Assembly (NCBI GenBank): GCA_964019135.1
Contig: OZ025255.1
Location: forward strand, 22,917,708-22,981,707
Source of the DNA: Arenicola marina
Taxonomy: Eukaryota > Annelida > Polychaeta > Arenicolidae
Reading direction: 5' to 3'
Length of the DNA: 64,000 nucleotides
The notes under the pieces were generated by a model. It was not told the DNA's origin. It worked only from the letters and a program-made list of their open reading frames with translations, and did no database searches. Position 1 is the first letter of the stretch; each line of letters starts with the position of its first letter. Both the position numbers and the translations under genes were made by a program. Shown here piece by piece: positions 23,751 through 34,909 of the stretch.

Positions 23751-26085
23751 TCCACCATGTCGATATTCGAGACGAATGAACCATCTCAATATTCGAGGAG
23801 GGTGGACCATGTCGATATTCGAGACGAATGAACCATGTCAATATTCGAGGAGGGTGGACCATGTCGATATTCGAGACGAATGAACCATGTCAATATTCGA
23901 GGAGGGTGGACCATGTCGATATTCGAGACGAATGAACCATCTCAATATTCGAGGAGGGTGGACCATGTCGATATTCGAGACGAATGAACCATGTCAATAT
24001 TCGAGGAGGGTGGACCATGTCGATATTCGAGACGAATGAACCATGTCAATATTCGAGGAGGGTGGACCATGTCGATATTCGAGACGAATGAACCATCTCA
24101 ATATTCGAGGAGGGTGGACCATGTCGATATTCGAGACGAATGAACCATGTCAATATTCGAGGAGGGTGGACCATGTCGATATTCGAGACGAATGAACCAT
24201 GTCAATATTCGAGGAGGGTGGACCATGTCGATATTCGAGACGAATGAACCATCTCAATATTCGAGGAGGGTGGACCATGTCGATATTCGAGACGAATGAA
24301 CCATGTCAATATTCGAGGAGGGTGGACCATGTCGATATTCGAGACGAATGAACCATTTCAATATTCGAGGAGGGTGGACCATGTCGATATTCGAGACGAA
24401 TGAACCATGTCAATATTCGAGGAGGGTGGACCATGTCAATATTCGAGACGAATGAACCATGTCAATATTCGAGGAGGGTGGACCATGTCAATATTCGAGA
24501 CGAATGAACCATGTCAATATTCGAGGAGGGTGGACCATGTCGATATTCGAGACGAATGAACCATCTCAATATTCGAGGAGGGTGGACCATGTCGATATTC
24601 GAGACGAATGAACCATGTCAATATTCGAGGAGGGTGGACCATGTCGATATTCGAGACGAATGAACCATCTCAATATTCGAGGAGGGTGGACCATGTCGAT
24701 ATTCGAGACGAATGAACCATGTCAATATTCGAGGAGGGTGGACCATGTCGATATTCGAGACGAATGAACCATCTCAATATTCGAGGAGGGTGGACCATGT
24801 CGATATTCGAGACGAATGAACCATGTCAATATTCGAGGAGGGTGGACCATGTCGATATTCGAGACGAATGAACCATGTCAATATTCGAGGAGGGTGGACC
24901 ATGTCAATATTCGAGACGAATGAACCATGTCAATATTCGAGGAGGGTGGACCATGTCGATATTCGAGACGAATGAACCATCTCAATATTCGAGGAGGGTG
25001 GACCATGTCGATATTCGAGACGAATGAACCATGTCAATATTCGAGGAGGGTGGACCATGTCAATATTCGAGGAGGGGGGACCATGTCAATATTCGAGGAG
25101 GGGGGACCATGTCAATATTCGAGGAGGGGGGACCATGTCAATATTCGAGTAGGGTGGACTATGTCAATATTCGAGGAGGGTGGACCATGTCAATATTCGA
25201 GGAGGGGGGACCATGTCAATATTCGAGGAGGGTGGACCATGTCGATATTCGAGACGAATGAACCATGTCAATATTCGAGGAGGGTGGACCATGTCGATAT
25301 TCGAGACGAATGAACCATCTCAATATTCGAGGAGGGTGGACCATGTCGATATTCGAGACGAATGAACCATGTCAATATTCGAGGAGGGTGGACCATGTCA
25401 ATATTCGAGGAGGGGGGACCATGTCAATATTCGAGGATCGGGGACCATGTCAATATTCGAGTAGGGTGGACTATGTCAATATTCGAGGAGGGGGGACCAT
25501 GTCAATATTCGAGGAGGGGGGACCATGTCAATATTCGAGGAGGGTGGACCATGTCAATATTCGAGGAGGGGGGACCATGTCAATATTCGAGGAGGGGGGA
25601 CCATGTCAATATTCGAGAAGGGTGGACCATGTCAATATTCGAGGAGGGGGGACCATGTCAATATTCGAGGAGGGGGGACCATGTCAATATTCGAGTAGGG
25701 TGGACTATGTCAATATTCGAGAAGGGTGGACCATGTCGATATTCATGGTGGATGAACCATGTCGATATTCATGGTTGGTGAACCTTGTAGATTTTCGAGA
25801 TGGATCAACCATGTCGATATTCATGGTGGATGAACCATGTCGATTTTCGAGTTGGATGAACCATGTCGATATTCAAGAAGGATAAACCATGTCGATATTC
25901 GAGGGGGATGAACCATGTCGATATTCGAGTTGGATAAACCATGTCGATATTCGAGGTGGATGAACCATGTCGATATTCGAGGTGGATGAACCATGTCGAT
26001 ATTCGAGGTGGATGAACCATGTCGATATTCGAGGTGGATAAACCATGTCAATATATTCGAAGAGTGTGAACTATGTCGATTTTAC
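23751..26085. repeat. 26-bp satellite-like array with higher-order structure, about 90 copies
   Basis: The basic unit is ATGTCAATATTCGAGGAGGG followed by TGGACC. From 23,757 to about 25,020, two unit types alternate: a GTCGATATTCGAGACGAATG type and a GTCAATATTCGAGGAGGGTG type. This makes 52-bp dimers. Every third dimer in the first part carries CATCTCAATA instead of CATGTCAATA (about 23,781, 23,938, 24,093 and 24,249), giving a 156-bp higher-order period. From about 25,020 the array is mainly monomeric GGAGGGGGGACC units. After about 25,735 it becomes divergent units (GGTGGATGAACC). Frames are open on both strands in places but reflect the repeat. Confidence 0.95.
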
Positions 26086-26089
26086 CACA

Positions 26090-27400
26090 GCGTCAGATTT
26101 CCCCAGAGCCATTGCACTCATTTCATCTTAGATAATCCCCATGTGCTCCCCTGGTACCATGGCCAAGAAGCACCGTGCGCCGCATATCAAGTACAAAGTG
26201 TTATGTACTCTGACAAGACTCCCAGATAAATAACAGGGATATGTCTCACAAATCAACCCGCTATCAACTAAGGTAAATAATGTATAAAAGAGCAGTTTCC
26301 TTTTCGATGACCACGACCTGTACCTGTACGCGTTAGGATCATGGATGTGATGTGGGCCCATGTACGATGGATCAACAACGACAGGGAGTGATATGTCTTG
26401 TTGACAAGATGAAAACGATTACCGTTCACATGTTAGGTTTATAGATAAAAGGACCTTTGCAATCAGAATTTGCATTCAAACCCCCCCAGTTTTTACATCG
26501 TGGACCATACATGCAGTCTTAAATTCAACCATCGCTGTTGATGCTTCAGACTTGGGGGAGTGAAGCCGACCTTTTTCTGAGGCCCTCGAGACCGTTTCAG
26601 TACTTCGACACCACGTGGTCTGGGAGCTTTCGGCTTGGTCACGCGCGGCTGTCTCCAGATAATTCTGTTAGAGATTGCAGTCTCCGTGAGGGGGCGTTGT
26701 TACGTAATTTGCCCCCCCCCCCCATCCCCCGGGGCTTCGGCTTCCCGCTGTCGATGTCGAGTGTTGCCTCGCGCCTACCACAGCTTTCAGCCACGGCATC
26801 CGTGATTGCATAATTGATACACCGCGGACTCTGTGGGTAATCCAGACATATGGGAGGTGATTACGGCGCGGTGGCCGCACGGTACCTCCGTGGCACAGTA
26901 AACAGTAACCCCCACGACCAGTTCGTACCACACGTGCCTCACGGTCCCCCTTGTCGTTGCATCGTTGCATATACACTGCGACGCCAGGGAAAACAGCGCC
27001 TCATCATGTTGGAGCAATTCACCGCTTTCACGGACTACAAACATCGTGCGTGCGTATTAATCCGCAATCTCCCAAATTGTTCCTGGCAGCGTGGCGGTAG
27101 CCGTGACTGTTCGGGGTATAGATCGCGGGTAATCTACCACCATCCGTTATCGCCCATTATCGCCCACGCACGTGCCGCCGTTGCTATGACTGCGGGCGCC
27201 ACGTCGTAGGCTGGCGCGGCGCTAGGCAACGAGAACCGACGCGGAAGTAGTCACCGGATAACACAGATAGTCGTAACGTGACGTCAGAGGTAACTCTTGT
27301 CCCGCCGGCAGCAGAGCAAGCTCTTTACGCCGAATGTACCTCGTTTCAGGAGGGACTTCTTGTGGTAGTCCTCGAATATCATATCTGTGTTGTTGGCGCC
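26090..27400. other. Spacer, GC-rich in the second half
   Basis: Overlapping frames of 70-119 codons occur on both strands between 26,128 and 27,209, but none has convincing splice sites or a recognisable family pattern. A run of about 13 C lies near 26,711. I did not find here the exon that should follow 28,321 in the minus-strand gene; it must start in phase 1. Confidence 0.35.
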
Positions 27401-27404
27401 TGGA

Positions 27405-27795
27405 AAAACACCAAATGCATAGTAAAAGAAGTAGTAAGGAAAAGGATCAAATGTATAATGTAAGATTGAAGATGGAAAAAGACCAAATGTAAAAGTAAGA
27501 TTGAAGCTGAAAAAGGACCAAATGTATAAAGTAAGATTGAAGATGGAAAAGGACCAAATGTATAGCGTACGATTCAAGTAGTATGGAAAGGACCAAATGT
27601 ATAGTGTACAATTCAAGTAGTATGGAAAAGGACCAAATTGTATAGTGTACGATTCAAGTAGTATGGAAAAGGATCAAATGTATAGTGTACGATAGAAGTA
27701 GTATGGAAAAGGACCAAATGTATAGTGTAAGAATAGTCTAGAAAATGATCAAATGTATAGTGTTGAAAATAGTATGATAGTGGAAAAGGACAAAA
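27405..27795. repeat. 37-40-bp degenerate tandem repeat, about 10 copies
   Basis: The unit is approximately AGTATGGAAAAGGACCAAAT followed by GTATAGTGTACGATTCAAGT. The first copies (AGATTGAAGATGGAAAAAGACC) and last copies are more diverged than the middle ones. Confidence 0.8.
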
Positions 27796-28144
27796 TATAG
27801 CGTGCTGCACATAGTGTAGAATTGTGAGTTGTACACCGATGTAAATTCGTACGTATTGTTTGTAGGCCGTCTCCATAACCTATCTGGATATATGGTGTGT
27901 TACCATTACAGAAATCCAACGGGGCCTAGGTGTGTTCCTCTTGCTTCCTCCCTATTCAGCGCAATAAGTATTTCAGAAGTAATTAAAGACCGCCTGGCCT
28001 ATTATACAGTAGTATTATATTAATATCACAGTAATTGTACAATACGTAGTTCAGAGGCGACACAACCTGAGATTTATCATTGCAACCAATCACGAATGGC
28101 GTGACATTTCGGTATCGGTCGGAAGAGTTGTTAATACTATAAAT

Positions 28145-28302
28145 CTATAATATTATATTGCTAACTTAAAGGTGTATTGGTGGGACACCACAGAGTAGCA
28201 GCTTGTGCTGCCGTCTGGTGGATCACTATAATATTATATTGCTAAGGTTTATTGGCCGGACGCCACAGAGTAGCAGCTTGTGCTGACGTCTGGTGGATCA
28301 CT
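28145..28302. repeat. Tandem duplication of about 80 bp
   Basis: CTATAATATTATATTGCTAA, then a short variable stretch, then CCACAGAGTAGCAGCTTGTG and a conserved TCTGGTGGATCA end, occurs twice in direct succession. The copies differ by a 5-6 base indel and a few substitutions. The second copy ends within 20 bases of the splice donor of the exon at 28,321-28,397. Confidence 0.8.
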
Positions 28303-28320
28303 CCCGCCTTGAAGACTCAC

Positions 28321-28397
28321 CGGATGTGTCAGAGAAGCGGGCGAAGCTGGGATCGTACCCCAATATTCGGAGGAGATCCAGCACTTCCTTGCGTTCC
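28321..28397 (-). CDS. Internal exon (E) of unidentified minus-strand gene
   Basis: This 77-base exon lies between acceptor CCTGTGTTTCAG and donor GTGAGTCTT on the minus strand. It enters in phase 2 and leaves in phase 1. Joined to the exon at 29,671-29,782 it completes an Arg codon and reads ERKEVLDLLRILGYDPSFAR then FSDTS. The peptide is an amphipathic helix followed by a loop and looks like folded protein. The next exon, which must start in phase 1 at a lower coordinate, was not found. I do not recognise the family. Confidence 0.75.
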
Positions 28398-28617
28398 CTG
28401 AAACACAGGAAAATCCACCGTCATTAAGGATCACATACGAAACATCAAGACTCCCAGCTATCTGTGCCTCGCAATATTAATCATGTATCGTCCCCGGGAA
28501 GTTTCCTGGTCCAGCGTATCCCCTGTGTGCACAAAAACGGCCTAAAAATATTTAGTAGTTCTGATACGTATCAATTACGTATCAATCATGATAGAAACTA
28601 ACGGACGATTACTGTTT

Positions 28618-28715
28618 TAGACCACATATCTCCACACTAGTTAAGGTCGGGTTCGAACCCACAACCCTTAGTGTCGGTCTGCAGTCGAGCGGGCCACCTT
28701 GGGACGACGGTGGAT
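28618..28715 (-). mobile_element. tRNA-like SINE head (family C)
   Basis: On the minus strand, AAGGTGGCCCGCTCGACTGC is followed about 35 bases later by a perfect B box, TGGGTTCGAACCCGACC. The spacing of the two blocks is tRNA-like. There is no CCA-ready acceptor stem and no plausible anticodon arm, so a tRNA-derived repeat is more likely than a functional tRNA. Confidence 0.45.
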
Positions 28716-29019
28716 GCCTCACATAATATGAAAAAAAGTCCTCAGAAAAGTGAGCTGAATGCCACGACATTTTCAAGCAAGAAAAATTGCCTGTTACCTT
28801 GCCAGACAACACAAAGCCCCTGACGTGACAAGCGATCAGTCTTCCTCCCTGCGTGAAATTGACTTTTACATGGGTGTTCGGCCTTAGTCGTGATCACAAC
28901 GAACGTGAGCATCGGCTCGTGAGTATCTGGCTTCAAATACACGCTTCATCCTCTTCAATCGTGTAGTCATGCATGGCTGGCGGGACAAGGGAATTGCTCA
29001 TAGATGTCCTTGTGTGGTA

Positions 29020-29671
29020 TCAAGGCCTCTCCATCCTAACACATACACCTGTGTCTTATCAAGGCCACTCAACATGGAAACATACACCATTATGGTATCA
29101 ACTCCACTCCATCATCAATTAAGCAACTTGTATGTTATAAATCGATCAAGACTGACATACCTATATATTTCCATGGTTTCTCCATCATAACTCACATACT
29201 TGTATATTTCCATGGCCTTTCCATCATTAGTCACATACCTGTATATTTCCATGGCCTCTCTATCATGGCTGATATACCAGTATTTGTCCATGGCCTCGTC
29301 ATCATAAGTCACATACCTGTATATTTCCAAGATTTCTCCATCATAACTCACATACCTGGATAGTTCCATGGCCTCTCTATCATTAGTCACATACCTGTAT
29401 ATTTCCATGGCCTCTCTATCATGGCTGATATACCAGTATTTTTCCATGGCCTCGTCATCATGGCTGACATACCTGTATATTTCCATGACCTCTCAATCAT
29501 AACTCACATACCTGTATATATTTCCATGGTTTCCCCATCATAAGTCACTTACCTGTATATTTCCATGGCCTCTCCATCATGGCTGATATACCAGTATTTT
29601 TGCCATGGCCTGTCCATCATGACTCACACACCTGTTTATTTTCATGGCCTCTCCATAATGACCTACGTACC
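29020..29671 (-). repeat. 39-bp minisatellite made of exon end plus 5' splice site
   Basis: Read on the minus strand, the unit is GAGGCCATGGAAATATACAG followed by GTATGTGAGTCATGATGGA, about 16 copies. The first 20 bases are near-identical to the last 20 coding bases of the exon ending at 29,671 (GAGGCCATGCAAATATACAG). The rest equals that exon's donor and first intron bases (GTACGTAGGTCATTATGGA). The array starts exactly at the exon boundary and runs into the intron. Many copies keep ACAG-GTATGT, a good 5' splice site. The period is 13 codons, so frame is kept across several copies (EAMEIYRYVSHDG repeats, one open stretch spanning about nine units at 29,115-29,486). Confidence 0.9.
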
Positions 29672-29782
29672 TGTATATTTGCATGGCCTCGGCGCTGTTG
29701 CTTGGTGCCCCGGGATCCATCATCCGTGCGGCTGACCCATCCAACAGCATGAATGTGGCCGGGTAGTGAAACAGAGACTTCA
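29671..29782 (-). CDS. Internal exon (D) of unidentified minus-strand gene
   Basis: This 112-base exon lies between acceptor TTCTGTTCCTTTTGCAG and donor GTACGTAGGT on the minus strand. It enters in phase 1 and leaves in phase 2, matching its neighbours on both sides. With the preceding G it begins VKSLFHYPATFMLLDGSAAR and continues MMDPGAPSNSAEAMQIY. The family is not recognised. The last 20 bases and the donor have been amplified into the 39-bp minisatellite that follows. The second donor-like copy, 39 bases downstream at 29,632, would extend the exon in frame by 13 residues (YVGHYGEAMKINR). Confidence 0.8.
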
Positions 29783-29789
29783 CTGCAAA

Positions 29790-30805
29790 AGGAACAGAAA
29801 CTGATCAACGTATATAGATCTATATATTTAACACGACGCAGGTCGCCCAGCATCACAAATCTACGTCGTTGGCATTAATAATTGTTAGATTGCTTCAGTA
29901 AGATAACCAATAACCTGGCCACTATATACATATTCAGCAAGCATATATATATATATATAGATCAACGATAGGTGGATCGGTGTGTAAGCCATGTCACAGC
30001 TATAAATAGACTAATCTAGGCCAAGGAGCTTCCTGGGGCAGTCACATGAGTGACATTTGAATGACTATATTCAGCGGCAGAGAACGAGTGACGGACCGAG
30101 AGAAACCCCCTCGCGACTACTGGGACACGGGCCAAGCGTCTGACATTTCCATGGAGCAGGTGATTCGGCGAAATATCCTGCTGGAGGCATATAGTAGAGA
30201 GCACGACCATAGGGCCGCAGATGTAAGATAAAGGAGAGTAATCTGTCAGGGCATATAGTCGGGCTGTCCACCACACCCTTATAAAAGTAGTACGACAAAT
30301 GTAGCAATGAATAAATAGAAAAGGTAAGACATAAGTGGGGAAATAGAGGCCACAAATAAGACAAGTATAGGACTCAAACAACATACGTAGCAACATTATT
30401 CATCCTCATACTCATCTGGGTAAACGAATGACAAAAAGTTATGTTACCAAAATTAAGAAAATATTTTGTGTTGAATTTAAAGATATATATTATGACGCGA
30501 AAAAAAGACGTATTTGACTATTGAGTTTTGCAATAATACAAGTGATATTCACACTTTTACACCAAAATCATTGCATTTCAAAATTGCGCCTGAAAAAGTA
30601 AATACAAAACAGTAAGCAAAAGTAGTTATTTTTAAGAAAAAGTAGGAAGATAAGAAAAAGTAGGACATATAGGATGGAGACCAAAAAGTAGGAAAGGTAG
30701 GATCACTGGACAGCCTGTATAGAGGTTCATTTCAGTTCAGCTGCAAGTGAAATGATAACCTTCCGCATAAATAACAGTAAGATGGTAGGAAAGATCATTA
30801 CGGAA
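29790..30805. other. Intron sequence, no recognisable feature
   Basis: This is AT-rich sequence inside the 16-kb intron between exons at 45,870 and 29,782. A 126-codon minus-strand frame (30,396-30,016) and a shifted 97-codon frame overlap each other and have no splice support. Confidence 0.4.
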
Positions 30806-30811
30806 TGGAAG

Positions 30812-30990
30812 TAAGAGAGGGAGGCCAGAAATCAACACGTGCTTGGTCCTAGCGGCTATGGGGCAGGGGTGATAACGTTGGCAGTCCATACACCACACTT
30901 AAGAGAGGGAGGCCAGAAATCAACACTTGCTTAGTCCTAGCGGCTACGGGGCAGGGGTGATAACGTGGGCAGTCCATACACCACACTTAA
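30812..30990. repeat. 88-bp tandem duplication
   Basis: TAAGAGAGGGAGGCCAGAAA through TCCATACACCACACT occurs at 30,812 and again at 30,900, with five or so substitutions. A truncated third start (TAAGAGTGGCAGGCC) lies at 30,988. Confidence 0.85.
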
Positions 30991-30999
30991 GAGTGGCAG

Positions 31000-32130
31000 G
31001 CCTTCGACCTGAAAACTACGAATAAATTGCACCAGTGGCCAATGACATATCAGCTTTGTGGCCAGACGCCCTGGCAGAGGCGTGGGCTCTGTGGACGAGA
31101 GAGGGGTGTGCTGGTGGGGGGGGGGGGGCTTTAGCGGGTATGGTTGACACACATTTATTGCGGTGTTGAGACGCCACTCGTCGAAATCATGCTACTGCCG
31201 ACTAGACGTCGGATGGGGCCGTGGTGGTGGGGGGGGGGGGGATACTTTCCCCGGCGGACGCGGAGGGCGAGAGTAAATCGCCATTAAAGGACAAGGCGCA
31301 TCCCTCCGCGAGTGTCTGGAGCTGTTCGCTGAGTGTCGAGCGCCGCCCTCGTGGAGAGTGCGATGGGGGTGGGGCGTGGGCGGGGGGTGGAAAGGGGGGA
31401 GGGTGGTGATGGGACGCGGGGGTGAACAGGGGGGTGGACGCTGAGGTGTAACCTTCACTTCATCCCGAGATGAGAGTGTCCTCCACTGGTTAAGGGTCGC
31501 CAGGGAGTGTGGGGGGTGGGGGGTGGGGGTGGGGGTGGGAGTGGGAGTGGGGACGGGGTTGGGAGGGAGAGAGAGAGAGATGGTGGAGAAGAAGGCCAAC
31601 GGGGGGCGGGGTGAGGGGGGGGGGAGAGTGGGAGGAAGAGTTGTGGGGTGAAGGAAATGATCGGGTAGATAGAGATGGTGGGACCGCAGGGGAAAGAGGG
31701 AGAGAAGGTGGGTGGGGAGGAGGGCTATTGGAGGGGGGTGGGATGCGAAGAGTGAACGACATAAGGGGAGGGAACGGGGGAAGTAAAAGAGAGAGAGAGG
31801 GGGGGGAGGAGGGGTGGGGTGGCGTGGGTAATGACTGGGCCATGAAGCCAAGAGGACGCCGTGGGAGGAAAAGACGATAGGCATGGCGAGAGCTGATTTA
31901 TTGTCGGAGTATTTGTTCGCTACCCCCCCCCCCCCGGCCATGTTGGCACCCACAACGCCGCTCTCACGGGCCGGGCCGCCCAGGTCAAGGCGAGTGATAA
32001 ACGGTCGGCGGCTAATTGTTATAGGTGACTACTTCCCGTATGCAGCCTCAAATTTGCTGCAATAAACTATGCAGCATTCTAGTTACTAATAGAGCCGAAG
32101 GTCGTCATCGACCAAGATGCATAATGGCCG
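31000..32130. other. G-rich asymmetric spacer
   Basis: From 31,115 to 31,870 the plus strand is strongly G-rich, with several runs of 8-14 G and the related repeat GTGGGGGTGGGAGTGG. Long Pro/Ser/His-rich frames on the minus strand (up to 253 codons) are compositional artefacts. A run of C follows near 31,923. Confidence 0.5.
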
Positions 32131-32139
32131 ACCCGCATT

Positions 32140-32755
32140 GTCCGCCAGTGTTCAACAGTGTCCGTCAGTGTCCGCCAGTGTTCTGTCATTCCGCCAGGGT
32201 CCTTCAGTGTCCGCCAGTTTCCGTCAGTGTCCGTCAGTGTCCGCCGGTGTCCGTCAGTAACTCAGTGTTCGGCAGTGTTCTGTCATTCCGCCAGGGTCCG
32301 TCAGTGTCCGTCAATATCCTGGCAGTGTCTGTCAGTTTCCGTCAGTGTCCGCCAGTGTTCATCAGTCCGTAGCTTAAAGCCTTTCAGTGCCCTTCGAGCC
32401 CTCAGTGACAGTCGGTATCAGTGCTTCTCAGTGCCTGTCAGTGCATATCAGTGTCTGTCAGTGCCTCTCAGTGCATGTCAGTGCATATCAGTGTCTGTCA
32501 GTGCCTCTCAGTGCCTGTCAGTGCATATCAGTGTCTGTCAGTGCATGTCAGTGCATATCAGTGTCTGTCAGTACCTCTCAGTGCCTGTCAGTGCATATCA
32601 GTGTCTGTCAGTGCATGTCAGTGCATATCAGTGTCTGTCAGTGCCTCTCAGTGCATGTCAGTGCATATCAATGCCTGTCAGTGCCTGTCAGTGCCTGTCA
32701 GTATATGTCACTGCCTGTCAGTGCCTGTCAGTGTATGTCAGTGGCAGTCGTGCTG
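32140..32755. repeat. 9-bp-based tandem repeat
   Basis: The first part is built from GTCCGTCAGT and GTCCGCCAGT units. From about 32,400 it is built from TGCCTGTCAG, TGCATATCAG and TGTCTGTCAG units arranged in longer blocks of 36-45 bp. All three plus-strand frames stay open and encode SVSVRQCP- or CQCLSVPVSA-type repeats, as expected for a 9-bp unit without stops. It is not treated as coding. Confidence 0.9.
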
Positions 32756-32849
32756 AGGATGACACCATGAGCGTCATGGAAGTATGTGGAACAGTTCGTG
32801 GCATGATATAATAGCTGCCGGCATTTTGGTTATGGTGGTCACGGCGCCA

Positions 32850-32926
32850 GACAGTCAGTCAGCCAGCTAGCCTTCCAGCCATCCAGCAAGCCAGTCTGCC
32901 ATCCATCCGTTCATCCATCCATCTAT

Positions 32927-32985
<59 letters not shown>

Positions 32986-33049
32986 CCTAGCCATCCAGTC
33001 AGCCAGTCAGCCAGCCAGCCAGCCAGCCACCTAGCCACCCAACCATCCA

Positions 33050-33081
<32 letters not shown>

Positions 33082-33153
33082 CCCAACCATCCAACCATCC
33101 AGCCAGCCACCCAGCCATCCAGCCACCCAGCCATCCAGCCACCCAACCATCCA

Positions 33154-33185
<32 letters not shown>

Positions 33186-33277
33186 CCTAGCCACCCAACC
33201 ATCCAGTCAGCCAGCCAGCCAGCCAGCCACCTAGCCATCCAGTCAGCCAGCCAGCCACCTAGCCACCCAACCATCCA

Positions 33278-33309
<32 letters not shown>

Positions 33310-33465
33310 CCCAACCATCCAACCATCCAGCCAGCCACCCAGCCATCCAGCCACCCAACCATCCAGTCAGCCAGCCAGCCAGCCAGCCAGCCACCTAGCC
33401 ACCCAACCATCCAGTCAGCCAGCCAGCCAGCCAGCCAGCCACCTAGCCACCCAACCATCCAGTCA

Positions 33466-33496
<31 letters not shown>

Positions 33497-33742
33497 ACCT
33501 AGCCACCCAACCATCCAACCATCCAGCCAGCCACCCAGCCATCCAGCCACCCAGCCATCCAGCCACCCAACCATCCAGTCAGCCAGCCAGCCAGCCAGCC
33601 AGCCACCTAGCCACCCAACCATCCAGTCAGCCAGCCAGCCAGCCAGCCAGCCACCTAGCCACCCAACCATCCAGTCAGCCAGTCAGCCAGCCAGCCAGCC
33701 AGCCACCTAGCCACCCAACCATCCAGTCAGCCAGCCAGCCAG
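32850..33742. repeat. (AGCC)n tetranucleotide array with higher-order blocks
   Basis: Tetramer AGCC runs are punctuated by ACCTAGCCACCCAACCATCC and CAGTCAGCC blocks, which recur about every 45-50 bp and in larger copies of about 200 bp. Minus-strand frames encode [11 protein letters not shown] repeats. This is a simple-sequence array with no sign of a gene. Confidence 0.95.
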
Positions 33743-33744
33743 CT

Positions 33745-34410
33745 GGATGCCCGAGACCAGCCCGAGACTTCATTCTCGGCGCCAAGGGTGCGAGAGTGGG
33801 TGTCGGGGGAGGCGGCGGGACCAGTTGAGACTAATATTCTAATACCCGGATGTGTCGGATTAATGCGTTCACATGTCACGTGTGGGCAGATTGAGTTCCC
33901 ACAATCCCCCGCGGGTGGGTAATCCAGTAAATATCACATTGTGCGTGTCTGCGCCCCGGGACTAGCGCGTCCACGGGCGTTGTACTTATGGCACGCCGTA
34001 GGGGCAAGGCCCGCTCACAGCTCCGTCGGTGGGTGGGTGGGTGGGTGGGTGCCTGGGTGGGTGGGGTAAGGGTGCCCAGCGGAATGGTGAACCGCTGGGC
34101 GAAAGGTTACGGCATGGCATAAATAATGTATCGCATAATGAGAGGGTGTTTGGAACAGGGCCCGAGGTTTCTGACGTTTTTACCTATTAAAATAATGATA
34201 TATCTATATAGTGACCCATATACAAGAGGGTTCCCTTATGTAAGCTATAAAATCAATAAAAAAACACTAACCAACAAAAACAGCTGGAATAGATATTTAT
34301 TGTAAATCAGGTTAGAAATCGGGTAGAAAGACGGAAATCTACTGGTCAAGATAGGCCGGTTTATAGGGTAAACATAGTCTATCGTGTGTCTCATCATTGC
34401 CCGGTTTGCA
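33745..34410. other. Intron spacer
   Basis: Mixed sequence with a short GGGT array at 34,027-34,064 (GTGGGTGGGTGGGTGGGTGG). No gene signal is seen. Confidence 0.45.
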
Positions 34411-34414
34411 ATTC

Positions 34415-34905
34415 CCACCCCCGACCTGGCGCCTACCCCAGCCGGGGCGCCTACACCAGCGCCTACCCCCACCGCCTACCCCAGCGCCTACCCCAGCCGC
34501 GGCGCCTACCCCAGCCGGGGCGCCTACCCCAGCGCCTACCCCAGCCGGGGCGCCTACCCCAACCGGGGCGCCTACACCAGCGCCTACCCCCACCGCCTAC
34601 CCCAGCCGGGGCGCCTACCCCAGCTGGGGCGCCTACACCAGCGCCTACCCCCACCGCCTACCCCAGCGCCTACCCCCACCGCCTACCCCAGCGCCAACCC
34701 CAGCCGGGGCGCCTACCCCAGCCGGGGCGCCTACACCAGCGCCTACACCAGCGCCTACCCCCACCGCCTACCCCCACCGCCTACCCCAGCGCCTACCCCA
34801 GCCGGGGCGCCTACCCCAGCGCCTACCCCCACCGCCTACCCCAGCGCCTACCCCAGCCGGGGCGCCTACCCCAGCGCCTACCCCCACCGCCTACCCCCGG
34901 CACCT
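34415..34905. repeat. GC-rich 9-bp/18-bp tandem repeat
   Basis: The building blocks are GCCTACCCC, CAGC, CAGCCGGGGC and CACC, combined as GCGCCTACCCCAGCCGGGGC. All plus-strand frames are open and encode PTPAPTPAG, AYPSRGAYPS or RLPQPGRLPQ repeats; the minus strand gives GVGAGVGAPAGVGA. Several frames being open at once points to a by-product of a short stop-free unit. Confidence 0.9.
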
Positions 34906-34909
34906 ACCT

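Noticed and set aside
23751-26085. CRISPR-like repeat array
   Set aside because: Units are contiguous without unique spacers, the context is eukaryotic and there are no cas genes.
31192-31953. 253-codon minus-strand Pro-rich frame
   Set aside because: It is the complement of G-rich low-complexity DNA and has no protein-like composition.
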